From contig WOUR01000023.1 in assembly GCA_009772935.1 (NCBI GenBank), positions 1 to 64,000 on the forward strand: a DNA stretch of 64,000 bases, in the 5' to 3' direction. The position numbers were made by a program, and so were the translations under genes. Shown piece after piece: positions 1-8,244 of this stretch. Below the pieces are notes generated by a model. It had not been told where the DNA came from. It saw nothing but the letters and a program-made list of their open reading frames with translations, and ran no database searches. The first letter of the stretch is position 1. Each line of letters opens with the position of its first letter. This DNA comes from Rhodospirillaceae bacterium. GTDB taxonomy: Bacteria > Pseudomonadota > Alphaproteobacteria > Reyranellales > Reyranellaceae.

Positions 1-281
1 GGGGCGGAGGTCTGCGAAGGAGCCGCCGGGCGCGACGCCAGGGCCGGGTTGCGAGACGCCCAAGGATTGAAAGCCGGACCGGTGTCCGGACCCGGGCCAG
101 CTGGATCAACGGCCGGAGTGGTGGGAGGCGACGCGTATTGCGGGAGCGGTCCGCCCGTCAGGCCGGCGCCCGAATAGGGGTTGAAGGCGGTGACGTTCTG
201 CCCGTGGGCCGCGAACGACGCCACGCCGACGCCGATCACGGCGAGGGCAAGGCTGCGCGCAGCGACCGAACAGGGGGGCAT
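1..281 (-). CDS. Exported Pro/Ala-rich protein, 3' part cut by window edge
   Basis: Function not recognised. A frame opens at 281 and runs without a stop off the left edge, giving at least 93 residues. The N-terminus looks like a Sec signal peptide (hydrophobic SLALAVIGVGVASFAA, then a small-residue AHG-Q cleavage region), so the product is probably periplasmic or secreted. The visible mature part is rich in Pro, Ala, Gly and Ser. I chose 281 because AAAGG lies nine bases upstream; an in-frame ATG 13 codons earlier (320) is the alternative. The frame keeps a signal peptide and Pro-rich composition over its whole visible length, but no domain can be named. Confidence 0.6.
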   Translation of the reverse strand, partial: MPPCSVAARSLALAVIGVGVASFAAHGQNVTAFNPYSGAGLTGGPLPQYASPPTTPAVDPAGPGPDTGPAFNPWASRNPALASRPAAPSQTSA

Positions 282-314
282 AACCGATTGCCTTTCCAAG
301 GGATTTGGCAAATC

Positions 315-331
315 GACCATAACGAATGGTC
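315..331. promoter_or_regulatory. Small perfect inverted repeat upstream of the edge gene
   Basis: GACCAT and ATGGTC flank a 5-base spacer just upstream of the start at 281. It could be a regulator site or the foot of a hairpin. It is short enough to occur by chance, so confidence is low. Confidence 0.2.
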
Positions 332-384
332 GCTCCCCGCTCAACCGCTCGCGGCAATGCAGCGGAGGACGAGCCGGCCCTGGA

Positions 385-1296
385 TCAGGCCTTGGACAGA
401 ATCTCGACCATCGGGTCGCGCAGGCCGAAGTTGCTGGCCAGGAGGGATGGGCCGCCGAGTTCGTAAGGCTGGCCCTCGATGTCGCCGACCAGGCCGCCGG
501 CCTCGCGCACCATCAGGATGCCGGCCGCGACGTCCCACGGCGCCAGGCCGAACTCGAAGAAGGCGTCGTAGCGGCCGGCCGCCACGAAGGCGAGGTCGAG
601 CGCCGCGGCGCCCCAGCGGCGGACGCCGGCCGTGCGCTCGGTGACCGCCGCCAGCTTGGCGTGATAGGAGGCATGGTTGCTCTTGCCGATATGCGGAATG
701 CCGGTGCCGATCAGGCCGCGCGCCGGATCCTTGCGACCCGAGACGCGCAGGCGACGCGACCGGGCGTTCGGCGTGTCGATATAGGCGCCGTTGCCCTTTT
801 CGGCCCAGAACAGCTCGTCGGAGATCGGCTGGTAGATGACGCCAGCGACTATTTCCTTTTCGCGCTCCAGCGCGATGGAGATGGCGAAGTGCGGCACGCC
901 GTGCAGGAAGTTGGTCGTGCCGTCGAGCGGATCGACAATCCAGCGATTGCGCCCATCGCCCTTGGTCTCGCCGCCTTCCTCTCCCAGGAAGCCATAGTCG
1001 GGACGGACACGCGACAGCTCGGCGCGAAGCGTGCGCTCGGCCTTGATGTCGGCGTGACTGACGAAGTCGCCAGGCCCCTTCTCCGAGATCTGCAGATGCT
1101 CGACCTCGCCGAAGTCGCGCTTGAGATTCTTGGCCGCGGCAAAGGCGGCACGGATCATGACGGTGACCGTGGCCGAGCGCTGTGCCAGAGACTTCCGTTC
1201 GGGCGGGCCCGAACGCTCGCGCGCCTCGCCCATCGGCGCACGGCCGACACGGGCGACGGGGGTCTCACGGGGGGGACGATTGGTGGGGAGGGCCAC
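385..1296 (-). CDS. suhB: Inositol monophosphatase family protein (SuhB/IMPase)
   Basis: Mg2+-dependent phosphatase of the IMPase/SuhB family, expected to hydrolyse myo-inositol-1-phosphate or a related sugar phosphate in the cytoplasm. Seen: the metal-site motif DPLDGT (residues 122-127 from this start) preceded by GEEGG, and the C-terminal WDVAAG motif. The conserved fold begins only at about residue 47 (MIRAAF, start at 1158), which would give 258 residues, the family's usual length. The 46-residue basic N-terminal extension is supported by AAGGA 12 bases before the 1296 start, while no ribosome site precedes 1158. It lies nine bases after efp on the same strand, so the two are probably co-transcribed. 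Confidence 0.9.
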   Translation of the reverse strand: MALPTNRPPRETPVARVGRAPMGEARERSGPPERKSLAQRSATVTVMIRAAFAAAKNLKRDFGEVEHLQISEKGPGDFVSHADIKAERTLRAELSRVRPDYGFLGEEGGETKGDGRNRWIVDPLDGTTNFLHGVPHFAISIALEREKEIVAGVIYQPISDELFWAEKGNGAYIDTPNARSRRLRVSGRKDPARGLIGTGIPHIGKSNHASYHAKLAAVTERTAGVRRWGAAALDLAFVAAGRYDAFFEFGLAPWDVAAGILMVREAGGLVGDIEGQPYELGGPSLLASNFGLRDPMVEILSKA

Positions 1297-1305
1297 GGTG
1301 CGCGC

Positions 1306-1875
1306 CTAGTCCTTGGCGCGTTCCATATAGGTGCCCTCTTCGGTGTTGATCACCAGCCGGGTGCCCACGCCGATGTGCGGAGGCACCATCACGCGGATGC
1401 CGCCCTCGACGATCGCGGGCTTGTAGGAAGAGGAGGCGGTCTGGCCTTTCACCACGGCGTCGGCTTCGACGACGGCGAGGATGACGGTCTTCGGCAGCTC
1501 GGCGCCGACCGGAGTGCCCTCGTAGAGCGAGACGGTCACTTCCATGCCGTCCTGCAGCCAGCGCGACTGGTCCTCGTCGAGGACGTCGGCACCGACCACG
1601 AGTTGCTCGAAGGTCTCCTTGTCCATGAACGTGAAGCCGTTCTCGTCCTTGAACAGGTAGGTGCACTCGCGCTCGTCGATATGGACGCGCTCGATGGTCT
1701 CGCCAGAGCGAAAGCGCTCCTGCAGCTTGTTGCCCTCACGCAAGGCCTTGGCCTCGATGGCGACGAAGGCCCCACCCTTGCCGGGGCTGATGTGCTGCAC
1801 CTTGGAGGCGACCCAGAGCTTGCCGTTGTACTCGATGACGTTGCCGGCTCGGATGGAATTGACTTGGACTTTCAT
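1306..1875 (-). CDS. efp: Translation elongation factor P
   Basis: EF-P binds between the P and E sites and relieves ribosome stalling at polyproline stretches. The 189-residue product has the usual length and three beta-barrel domains. The loop SPGKGGAF carries Lys33, equivalent to the lysine that EpmA modifies with beta-lysine. The C-terminus holds the conserved segment with VPPHIGVGTRLVINTEEG. The start at 1875 is fixed by MKVQVNSIRAGNVIEY; longer upstream frames have no similarity. The neighbours fit: epmA, the modifying enzyme, is about 530 bases away, pointing the other way, and suhB follows immediately. Confidence 0.97.
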   Translation of the reverse strand: MKVQVNSIRAGNVIEYNGKLWVASKVQHISPGKGGAFVAIEAKALREGNKLQERFRSGETIERVHIDERECTYLFKDENGFTFMDKETFEQLVVGADVLDEDQSRWLQDGMEVTVSLYEGTPVGAELPKTVILAVVEADAVVKGQTASSSYKPAIVEGGIRVMVPPHIGVGTRLVINTEEGTYMERAKD

Positions 1876-2008
1876 GGGCTTACCCGGCCTTACCGCTGTC
1901 TCGAATGAATGGAATTCGGCCTCGCCCGCAGCAGCGGTTCGAGGCCGGCGCGGCCTTCTATCAAAGGCAGCCCGGGGTCGCAACCGGGCCCGCCGGGACC
2001 TTTCGGGG

Positions 2009-2362
2009 CTATTTCAGGCCCAGTTCGACCTGTTTCTTCTTTGGCAGGGCCGCCGCGATGACGGCATGCGCCTGCTTCAAGTAGGCCCGGGTCTCGGCGG
2101 CGGTCAGCACCGTGGGATCCTCCAGCGCCACCCATTTCGCACGGGCGAGATAGGGCGCGGGCCGGAACCCCTCGGCATGCGAGAGGGCCTCGAAATGCTC
2201 GGGCGGGCACTTGAAGCAGAGGCGCGCGACGGAATGGCCAGGCGGGCCGATCAGGCAGAACATCTTGCCGCCGACCTTGAACACGGTGACGCCCTCCCAC
2301 TGCACGGTCCGCGTCGCGGCCGGCAGCTTGCGGCAGAAGGCGTCGATCTGCTCGGGCGTCAT
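2009..2362 (-). CDS. MmcQ/YjbR family DNA-binding-like protein
   Basis: A 117-residue protein of the MmcQ/YjbR family (CyaY-like fold), whose members are often annotated as DNA-binding although a physiological role is not settled. Seen: the opening MTPEQIDAFCRKLPAATRT, a central KVGGKMF strand and the C-terminal AETRAYLKQAHAVIAAALPKK helix. The start at 2362 is 44 bases from the divergent epmA start, so the two share a promoter region. It lies between efp and epmA, but nothing in the sequence shows that it takes part in EF-P modification. Confidence 0.85.
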   Translation of the reverse strand: MTPEQIDAFCRKLPAATRTVQWEGVTVFKVGGKMFCLIGPPGHSVARLCFKCPPEHFEALSHAEGFRPAPYLARAKWVALEDPTVLTAAETRAYLKQAHAVIAAALPKKKQVELGLK

Positions 2363-2406
2363 GACGACACCCTACACGGCGCGCCGCGCGCGTGCGATGG
2401 TGCGGC

Positions 2407-3402
2407 ATGAACGAGTGGCGTCCCGACAGGCTTGCGCGGCGCCTGCCGCATCTTCAGGCGCGTGGCCGCATCCAGGCCGCAATGCGGCAGTGGTTCGCCT
2501 CCGAAGGCTTCGTCGAGGTCGAGACGCCGATCCTGCAGGCTGCCCCCGGCGCCGAGGTTCACCTCACGGGCTTCGCGACGGAGTGGGAGCTGCCCGACGG
2601 CGAAAGCCAGGAGCGTTGGCTGCACAGCTCGCCAGAGTTCGCGATGAAGAAGCTGCTGGCCGGCGGGATGACGAAGATCTTCCAGTTCGCGCGCGTCTTC
2701 CGCAACGCCGAAGGCTCGGCCCTGCATCATCCAGAGTTCACGATGCTGGAATGGTATCGCGCCGGCACCGGCTACGAGACGATCATGGCCGACTGCAGGG
2801 CGCTGCTTGCCTCGACCGGGGTCGAAGAGCTGCGCTGGGCCGGCCATGCCTGCGATCCCACGGCCGAACCCGAGCGCCTCACCGTGGCGGAGGCCTTCGT
2901 TCGCCATGCCGGCGTCGATCTGTTCGCGACCCTCGGCAATGCCGAGGTGCTGTCTGCCGCCTCGGGCATTGCCATGCATGCCGGAGACAGCTGGGAAGAC
3001 GTTTTCTTCCGCATCATGTTCGAGAAGATCGAGCCGCGGCTCGGCATGGGCCGGCCGACCATCCTCTGCGAATATCCGATCTCGATGGCGGCCCTCGCCC
3101 GCGCCAAGCCCGGCGATCCCAGGGTGGCCGAGCGTTTCGAGCTCTATGTCTGCGGCGTCGAACTCGCCAATGCCTTCGGCGAGCTCACCGATCCGGACAT
3201 CCAGCGTGAACGCCTGGTGGCGGACATGGACCTGAAGGAGGAGCTGTACGGCGTACGCTGGCCGGTCGACGACGATTTCCTGGCGGCTCTCGACCACGGC
3301 CTGCCGGACTGCTCCGGCATTGCGCTGGGATTTGATCGCCTCGTGATGCTGGCGAGCGGCGCCTCGCACATCGAGGAGGTGCTATGGCTCCCCGTTCGCT
3401 GA
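2407..3402 (+). CDS. epmA: EF-P--(R)-beta-lysine ligase EpmA
   Basis: Class II lysyl-tRNA-synthetase paralogue that attaches (R)-beta-lysine (or lysine) to EF-P. The 331 residues contain the catalytic core only, without the N-terminal anticodon-binding OB domain of a true LysRS, as expected for EpmA/GenX. Seen: motif 2 as [21 protein letters not shown] around residues 97-118, and motif 3 as [12 protein letters not shown] near residues 304-315. ATG 2407 is preferred over an in-frame GTG at 2392, which adds five residues. The 3' end overlaps convergent thiE by 21 bases. The target efp lies just upstream on the other strand. No epmB (lysine 2,3-aminomutase) is in the window. Confidence 0.93.
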   Translation: MNEWRPDRLARRLPHLQARGRIQAAMRQWFASEGFVEVETPILQAAPGAEVHLTGFATEWELPDGESQERWLHSSPEFAMKKLLAGGMTKIFQFARVFRNAEGSALHHPEFTMLEWYRAGTGYETIMADCRALLASTGVEELRWAGHACDPTAEPERLTVAEAFVRHAGVDLFATLGNAEVLSAASGIAMHAGDSWEDVFFRIMFEKIEPRLGMGRPTILCEYPISMAALARAKPGDPRVAERFELYVCGVELANAFGELTDPDIQRERLVADMDLKEELYGVRWPVDDDFLAALDHGLPDCSGIALGFDRLVMLASGASHIEEVLWLPVR

Positions 3403-4026
3403 TCCGTGCGCGGCAAAGAGTTCGTTGAACGCGCGCACCGCCGCTTCCGGCCCCTCCCTGTAATCCCATACGCCGCCGCCCACGGCCAGGAAATCGGCGC
3501 CCGCCGCGACCAGGGGCCTGCAATTGTCGACGGTGATGCCGCCGATCGCCACGCAGGGCACTTCCATCAGGCTGCTCCACCATTCGACGATCTCCACGTC
3601 GGAAGGTGTCGTCATCGGCTTGGTGGCAGAGGAGAAGAACGCACCGAAGGCCACGTAGTCTGCGCCGGCCTCGGCCGCTTCCATCGCGAGGTGGCGCGAG
3701 GCCTTGCAGGTGACGCCGATCTGGCGGTCGGGCCCGACGATCCGGCGTGCCTCGGCGCAGGACATGTCCTCCTGGCCGACATGGACGCCGTCGCAGTCGA
3801 GCTTCACGGCGAGGTCGGGCCGATCGTTCAGGATGAAGGCGACGCCGCGCTGCTGGCAGATCGGCCGCAGCGTGTCGGCGGCCTGCGCAATCGCCTCGTC
3901 CGGAACATCCTTCAGCCGCAGCTGGAAGGCTGCGACGTCGCCGCCGTCCAGGGCGGCACGCAGTTCGTCGGCGAAGATCGAGGGATGCTCGATGCGGGGC
4001 GGGGAGATGAGATAGAGACGGGTCAC
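3382..4026 (-). CDS. thiE: Thiamine-phosphate synthase
   Basis: Joins HMP-pyrophosphate and the thiazole phosphate to make thiamine monophosphate. The 214-residue TIM barrel shows QLRLKD (pyrophosphate-binding QxRxK), [21 protein letters not shown], the [11 protein letters not shown] loop and C-terminal AIGGIT / [14 protein letters not shown] phosphate-binding strands. The segment VTCKASRHL replaces the more usual IGxSxH form, but the Ser and His are kept. It is a single gene apart from thiD (37482). I looked for a TPP riboswitch on the leader (4027-4153) and saw no CUGAGA core. Its end overlaps the epmA end. Confidence 0.93.
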   Translation of the reverse strand: MTRLYLISPPRIEHPSIFADELRAALDGGDVAAFQLRLKDVPDEAIAQAADTLRPICQQRGVAFILNDRPDLAVKLDCDGVHVGQEDMSCAEARRIVGPDRQIGVTCKASRHLAMEAAEAGADYVAFGAFFSSATKPMTTPSDVEIVEWWSSLMEVPCVAIGGITVDNCRPLVAAGADFLAVGGGVWDYREGPEAAVRAFNELFAAHGSANGEP

Positions 4027-4126
4027 GGGCTGCCTGATTTTGCCCGTGGTGTAGGCGGAAGCCGGCGCCCCGTCGAGGCCGGTGGCGAAAATGCCGCCAT
4101 TGTCTTCGTACAGCGGCCGGGGCTAA

Positions 4127-4148
4127 CTGGCGAAAGCCTTCTCGCCAG
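4127..4148 (+). promoter_or_regulatory. Hairpin next to the ribosome site of the SGNH gene
   Basis: CTGGCGA (4127-4133) and TCGCCAG (4142-4148) form a perfect 7-bp stem. The 3' arm runs into the AGGA at 4147-4150 that precedes the ATG at 4154, so folding could partly hide the ribosome binding site. No ligand motif is visible. Confidence 0.3.
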
Positions 4149-4153
4149 GACAC

Positions 4154-5206
4154 ATGACCAAAGTCAGGAAAACAGTCGCCCTCGTGCTGGTGTCGACCGC
4201 CGTCGGCCTCCTCGCCGGCATCGCCATCGCCAGCTACCTGACCGTTCCGCGCATTCCGCTGCTGTCGGAAGGCGACCTTCTCCTGGTCTTCGATCCCGAG
4301 ATCGGCGCGCGGGCCAATCCCAGTTCCCATGCAAGGCGCATCTACCCCGCGGTCCGGGATCGGCAGACCTTCGCCTTCGACATCTACACCGACGATCGCG
4401 GCGCACGGGTCGACGGGCCGGGGCAGCGGAGCCCCGAGCAGGTCGACGTCATGGTGGTCGGCGATTCCTTCACCTGGGGCTATGCGCTGGCCAACGAGGA
4501 GACCTGGGCCAGCCACCTTTCGCGCGAACTCGAGGCCAGCGTCTCCAACTTCGCGATGGCGGCCTACGGCACGACCCAGTCGCTGCAGATCCTGCGGCGC
4601 AACGGCGATCTCGCGCCGAAGCTCGTGGTGTACGGGATCATTGCGCATCATTTCGAGCGCAACGTCATGCCGTGCCTGCCGTCCTACTATCCGTTCTGCT
4701 TCAACGCCTCGCATGTCGCCTGGAACGAGGCGGGAGAACCGCGGATCGGACAGCCCGAGAGCAACGGCGTGCGCCGGTTCCAGCGGCACCTGGCCGGAGA
4801 TTTCACCGATCCGCTCAGCTGGCTGGACCATGGCATCGACGTGATTCGTGGACGGATCGAATACGCCCGTGCGACCTACAGCACGCCGAGCGACGAGAAG
4901 AAGGAGGAGGCGCTGGCCTTCCTGCTGCGCGAGATGGAACGGTCGGCATCCGCGATCGGGGCCAAGCTGCTCGTGGTCTATCTGCCGACGAACTACTACT
5001 CGGCGCCCCAGGGCCTTCAGCGCGTCATCGGCGACATCCGGCTGCTCGACCTGACGGAGGCCTTCCAGCGGGAGAGGGACAAGGGCGCGAACCTCTACAT
5101 CGTGGGCGACGGGCATCCAAACCAGGCCGCCCACGCGCTGATATCGCGGGAGATCACGAAGTATGTCCGTGAGAACGGCCTGCTCGAGGTCACGGCCTCG
5201 CGCTGA
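4154..5206 (+). CDS. Membrane-anchored SGNH/GDSL-type hydrolase-like protein
   Basis: 350 residues with one N-terminal membrane segment (about residues 7-30) and an SGNH-hydrolase-like periplasmic domain. Seen: block I GDSFTWG (103-109, nucleophile Ser105) and a C-terminal GDGHPN (His321) resembling block V, whose usual form is DxxHxN. Between them lies FAMAAYGTTQSL, a possible block II glycine. Relatives include acyl-esterases and polysaccharide O-acetyl-handling enzymes (AlgJ/AlgX or DltD-like); the substrate here cannot be told. It stands alone on the plus strand between two minus-strand genes and overlaps the end of the SnoaL-like gene by 17 bases. Confidence 0.75.
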   Translation: MTKVRKTVALVLVSTAVGLLAGIAIASYLTVPRIPLLSEGDLLLVFDPEIGARANPSSHARRIYPAVRDRQTFAFDIYTDDRGARVDGPGQRSPEQVDVMVVGDSFTWGYALANEETWASHLSRELEASVSNFAMAAYGTTQSLQILRRNGDLAPKLVVYGIIAHHFERNVMPCLPSYYPFCFNASHVAWNEAGEPRIGQPESNGVRRFQRHLAGDFTDPLSWLDHGIDVIRGRIEYARATYSTPSDEKKEEALAFLLREMERSASAIGAKLLVVYLPTNYYSAPQGLQRVIGDIRLLDLTEAFQRERDKGANLYIVGDGHPNQAAHALISREITKYVRENGLLEVTASR

Positions 5207-5705
5207 CAGCCCGGTCGAAGCTCAGCCGCTCCGCCGCTGCTGGCGCGAGCCGGGAGCGCAGGCCGTGGATGTCGCCCAGCACCCACAGGTCGCGCACGAG
5301 CGGGCCGTCGAAGGTGAAGATGGGGGCCCCGTACCACCAGACGCGGGCGTTCGTCGGTGGTTCGCCAAAGAGCGTCCGACGGTGGATGCCGTGGAAGCGC
5401 AGCTTGCCCGACACGCGATCGCCTTCTTCGATCAGTTCGAGGATATCGGAGGTGTAGTCCTCGAGCGTATTCGTCAGCCAGCTCACGTAGTCGCTGAATT
5501 GCTGGTGGCCCACCAGCACGGGACCGAGCGAGCCGCGAAAGGTGAAGTCGGGATGGAATATCCGGGGAACGAGCGTCAGATCGGCCTTGTCCCACAGGTC
5601 CTTGTAGAATACCCGCACGAGGTTCTTCTGCGCACTCAGGCGGGAGGGTGTCAGGTCGACTTCCGCCTCATCGGGCAACCCGGGCTGCTTCTGCCGATCT
5701 TTCAT
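5190..5705 (-). CDS. SnoaL-like / ester cyclase family protein (NTF2-like fold)
   Basis: 171 residues with an NTF2-like cone fold of the SnoaL/ester-cyclase type. Seen: NLVRVFYKDLWDKADLTLVPRIFHPDFTFRG near the N-terminus, then FSDYVSWLTNTLEDY, and strands with the W-rich YGAPIFTFDG and DLWVLGDIHGL. Members are usually small hydrolases, isomerases or binding proteins of unknown substrate. The start at 5705 follows a strong GGGAGAGAGG ribosome site; an in-frame ATG at 5762 lies inside the upstream terminator and is rejected. It reads from behind the aldolase terminator, so it should have its own promoter in 5706-5755. Confidence 0.75.
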   Translation of the reverse strand: MKDRQKQPGLPDEAEVDLTPSRLSAQKNLVRVFYKDLWDKADLTLVPRIFHPDFTFRGSLGPVLVGHQQFSDYVSWLTNTLEDYTSDILELIEEGDRVSGKLRFHGIHRRTLFGEPPTNARVWWYGAPIFTFDGPLVRDLWVLGDIHGLRSRLAPAAAERLSFDRAVSARP

Positions 5706-5753
5706 CGAACCTCTCTCCCAGCTACTACCGATAGTGGACGTCCGGCTTAACGC

Positions 5754-5794
5754 CCAAAACAAAAAAAAGGGGCGCTGGTTGCCCAGCGCCCCTT
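5754..5794 (-). terminator. Rho-independent terminator of the aldolase gene
   Basis: On the minus strand a 12-bp stem (AAGGGGCGCTGG pairing with CCAGCGCCCCTT, loop of four bases, 5767-5794) is followed by a run of eight T and then GTTTT. It lies 22 bases after the aldolase stop codon. Confidence 0.9.
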
Positions 5795-5816
5795 ACGATT
5801 CGGCTGACGGCCGTCC

Positions 5817-6737
5817 TTACATCTTGCCCTGGTAGATCGAGATGATCTTGTCGAGCATGTCGATCGCCTCGGCGCGCGGGCGCTGGAAGGTGTTGCGGCC
5901 GATGATCGAGCCATTGGCGCCGCCGTCGCGCAGGCTGCGGATCTCGGTGAACAGGCCCTCGAGGTCCTTCGCCTCGCCGCCCGAGAAGACGACGATGCGG
6001 CGGCCGTTGAAGGTCGCCTGCATCACGTGCTTGATGCGTGCCGCCATCGTCGAGATGTCGACGTTGGCCTTCTCGTAGGCGGCCTTGGCTTCGGGCTGCC
6101 ACAGCACGTTGGTCGGCGGCTTCACCTTGATGATGTGGGCGCCGAGCAGGGCCGCGATGTGGGCGGCGTAGGCGCAGACGTCCAGCGCCGTCTCACCGGC
6201 CTTGTCGAGCTTGCCGCCGCGCGGATAGGACCACATGACGACGGCGAGGCCGACCGACTTGGCCTCCTCCGACATCTCGCGGATCTCTTCCATCATCTCG
6301 TACTGGTCTTCCGAACCCGGATAGATCGTGAAGCCGATCGCCGAGCAGCCGAGCCGCAGCGCGTCGGCCACCGTGGCGGTCACGGCCTGGTCCTTGTTGG
6401 TCGACAGCGAGTTGGCCGAGTTCACCTTGAGGATGGTCGGAATGGCGCCCGCGAACGTGTCGGCGCCGGCTTCGAGCGGGCCGAGCGGGGCGGCATAGGC
6501 GTTCAGGCCGGCGTCGATGGCCAGCTGGTAGTGATAGTGCGGATCGTAGGCGTCCGGGTTCGGCGCGAAGGAGCGGGCCGGACCATGCTCGAAGCCCTGG
6601 TCCACGGGGAGGATCACCATCTTGCCCGTGCCGCCCAGCCGGCCGTGCATCAGGATGCGGGCCAGGTTGGCCTTGGTGCCGGGGCAATCGCTCTCGTAGT
6701 TGTCGAGGATCTTCTTGACGGTGCGGGTGATCTTCAC
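5817..6737 (-). CDS. Class I fructose-bisphosphate aldolase (archaeal/DhnA type)
   Basis: Cleaves or forms fructose-1,6-bisphosphate through a lysine Schiff base, in glycolysis and gluconeogenesis. The 306 residues belong to the DeoC/FbaB (DhnA) type rather than the metal-dependent class II type. Seen: the HIIKVKPP strand with candidate Schiff-base Lys204, PVDQGFEHGP near the N-terminus, FTIYPGSEDQYEMMEEI, and C-terminal VVFSGGEAKD and GGANGSIIGRNTFQRP phosphate loops. It is a single gene with its own terminator, separate from gap and tkt (17.8-20.8 kb). The 184-base gap to the divergent MFS gene must hold its promoter. Confidence 0.93.
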   Translation of the reverse strand: MKITRTVKKILDNYESDCPGTKANLARILMHGRLGGTGKMVILPVDQGFEHGPARSFAPNPDAYDPHYHYQLAIDAGLNAYAAPLGPLEAGADTFAGAIPTILKVNSANSLSTNKDQAVTATVADALRLGCSAIGFTIYPGSEDQYEMMEEIREMSEEAKSVGLAVVMWSYPRGGKLDKAGETALDVCAYAAHIAALLGAHIIKVKPPTNVLWQPEAKAAYEKANVDISTMAARIKHVMQATFNGRRIVVFSGGEAKDLEGLFTEIRSLRDGGANGSIIGRNTFQRPRAEAIDMLDKIISIYQGKM

Positions 6738-6921
6738 GGCCGGTCTCCCAATTTTGCGGTCGCGCGGTGATAGCGGCGCGGGAGGAGCGGTTCAAGCCCC
6801 GGCCGGCTCCCGGGAGGCCCGTTACCTGCGACGTCATTGACCTCGGGCGGGGGGTGGGGACAGGCTGTCACCCCCTCTGGGCCACGATGCGACTGGCGAA
6901 ACGCAGAAAAAGGAAAAATCG

Positions 6922-8241
6922 GTGCCGTCCCCCCAATTGCCCGCTCGACCCGCGTCGTTCGCAGCGCGCCTGCCCTTCTATTTCGGCTGGGTGATCATCG
7001 CGATCGCCTTCCTGACCGTGGCGGTCAGCGTGACCACCCGTACGGCCTTCTCGCTGATGTTCCCGCCGATCGTCGACGAGTTCGGCTGGGATCGCGGCCT
7101 GGCGGCGGGCGCATTCTCCTTCGGCTTCCTGGTATCAGCGGTGATCAGCCCGGTGGTCGGCCGGACCATGGACCGCCGCGGGCCGCGCTTCGTGATCGAG
7201 ATCGGGGTCGTTCTGACGGCGGCGGGCCTGCTGGGCGCCACCATCATCGACTCGCCGTGGCAGCTCTATGCGACGCTCGGTGTCCTGGTCGGAGCGGGGG
7301 CGAACTGCATGAGCTTTTCCGTGCAGTCGCAATACCTCCCCAACTGGTTCGCGCGCCGCCGCGCGCTGGCCACCGGTCTTGCCTTCTCCGGGGTCGGCGT
7401 GGGCGCGATCCTGATCCTGCCCTGGCTGCAGACGATCATCCTGAAGGACGGCTGGCGCAGCGCCTGCTGGGCGCTGGGCCTGATGACCCTGTTCGTGCTG
7501 CTGCCGATTAATCTCCTGGTGACCAAGCGGCCGCAGGATCTCGGCCTGCAGCCCGACGGGGCGAAGGAAGCGGGCACTGCGGCGGCGCGTCGTGCCGCGG
7601 CCATCGTCGACCCGCACTGGACCGCCATCGAATGGACCGTGCCCCGCGCCGTCCGCACCCATCGCTTCTGGTGGCTCTGCGCCGGATTCTTCAGCACCGG
7701 CTATGCCTGGTACGCGGTGCAGGTGCACCAGACCAAGTACCTGGTCGAGATCGGTTTCGGCCCGATGGAGGCGGCCTGGGCATTGGGTCTGGTGGCGATG
7801 GTGGGTATTCCCGGCCAGATCCTGCTGGGCGCGCTGTCGGACCGGATTGGCCGCGAGATCGTCTGGACGATCGCGGGCTCGGGCTTCGTGATCTGCTACG
7901 CGGCGCTGCTGGCGCTCGGGGCCGTCCCGTCGCAGCCGCTGCTCTATCTCATGGTCCTGTCGCAGGGCGCGCTTGGCTATGCCTTCACCAGCCTGATGGG
8001 ATCGGTGGTGGCCGAGATCTTCGAGGGCCCGCACTTCGGCTCGATCTTCAGCATCATCATGGTCTCGCTGCTGGCCGGCGGCGCCGCCGGCCCGTGGATC
8101 ACCGGCGTGCTCTACGACTACGAGGGCGCCTATCGCCTGGCCTTCATCGTGGCGCTGGCGTTCAGCGTCCTGGGCGCCGCTTCGATCTGGTTCGCTTCGC
8201 CCGGCAAGGTCCGCATGGTTGCCGGGCGTGCGAAGGTCTGA
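6922..8241 (+). CDS. MFS transporter (OFA/monocarboxylate-like)
   Basis: 439-residue inner-membrane carrier with 12 predicted helices. Seen: the loop 2-3 signature GRTMDRRGPR, the symmetric LSDRIGREI loop in the second half, and a central hydrophilic loop around residues 205-235. The general look is that of the oxalate/formate or monocarboxylate branch of MFS; the substrate is not known. The GTG start at 6922 is supported by AAGGA eight bases upstream. The gene converges on the deacetylase operon, with only three bases between stop codons. A link to ureide use is possible by position only. Confidence 0.88.
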   Translation: MPSPQLPARPASFAARLPFYFGWVIIAIAFLTVAVSVTTRTAFSLMFPPIVDEFGWDRGLAAGAFSFGFLVSAVISPVVGRTMDRRGPRFVIEIGVVLTAAGLLGATIIDSPWQLYATLGVLVGAGANCMSFSVQSQYLPNWFARRRALATGLAFSGVGVGAILILPWLQTIILKDGWRSACWALGLMTLFVLLPINLLVTKRPQDLGLQPDGAKEAGTAAARRAAAIVDPHWTAIEWTVPRAVRTHRFWWLCAGFFSTGYAWYAVQVHQTKYLVEIGFGPMEAAWALGLVAMVGIPGQILLGALSDRIGREIVWTIAGSGFVICYAALLALGAVPSQPLLYLMVLSQGALGYAFTSLMGSVVAEIFEGPHFGSIFSIIMVSLLAGGAAGPWITGVLYDYEGAYRLAFIVALAFSVLGAASIWFASPGKVRMVAGRAKV

Positions 8242-8244
8242 TGT

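Noticed and set aside
181-1908. 575-codon plus-strand frame opposite suhB and efp
   Set aside because: It lies antisense to two well supported genes and its translation has no family resemblance.
4027-4153. Possible TPP riboswitch upstream of thiE
   Set aside because: Read on the minus strand, the leader has no CUGAGA core or matching second arm.
3185-5134. 649-codon minus-strand frame across thiE and the SGNH gene
   Set aside because: It runs out of phase through thiE and antisense to the SGNH gene, with low-complexity Arg/Ala content. The real products on both strands are recognisable.
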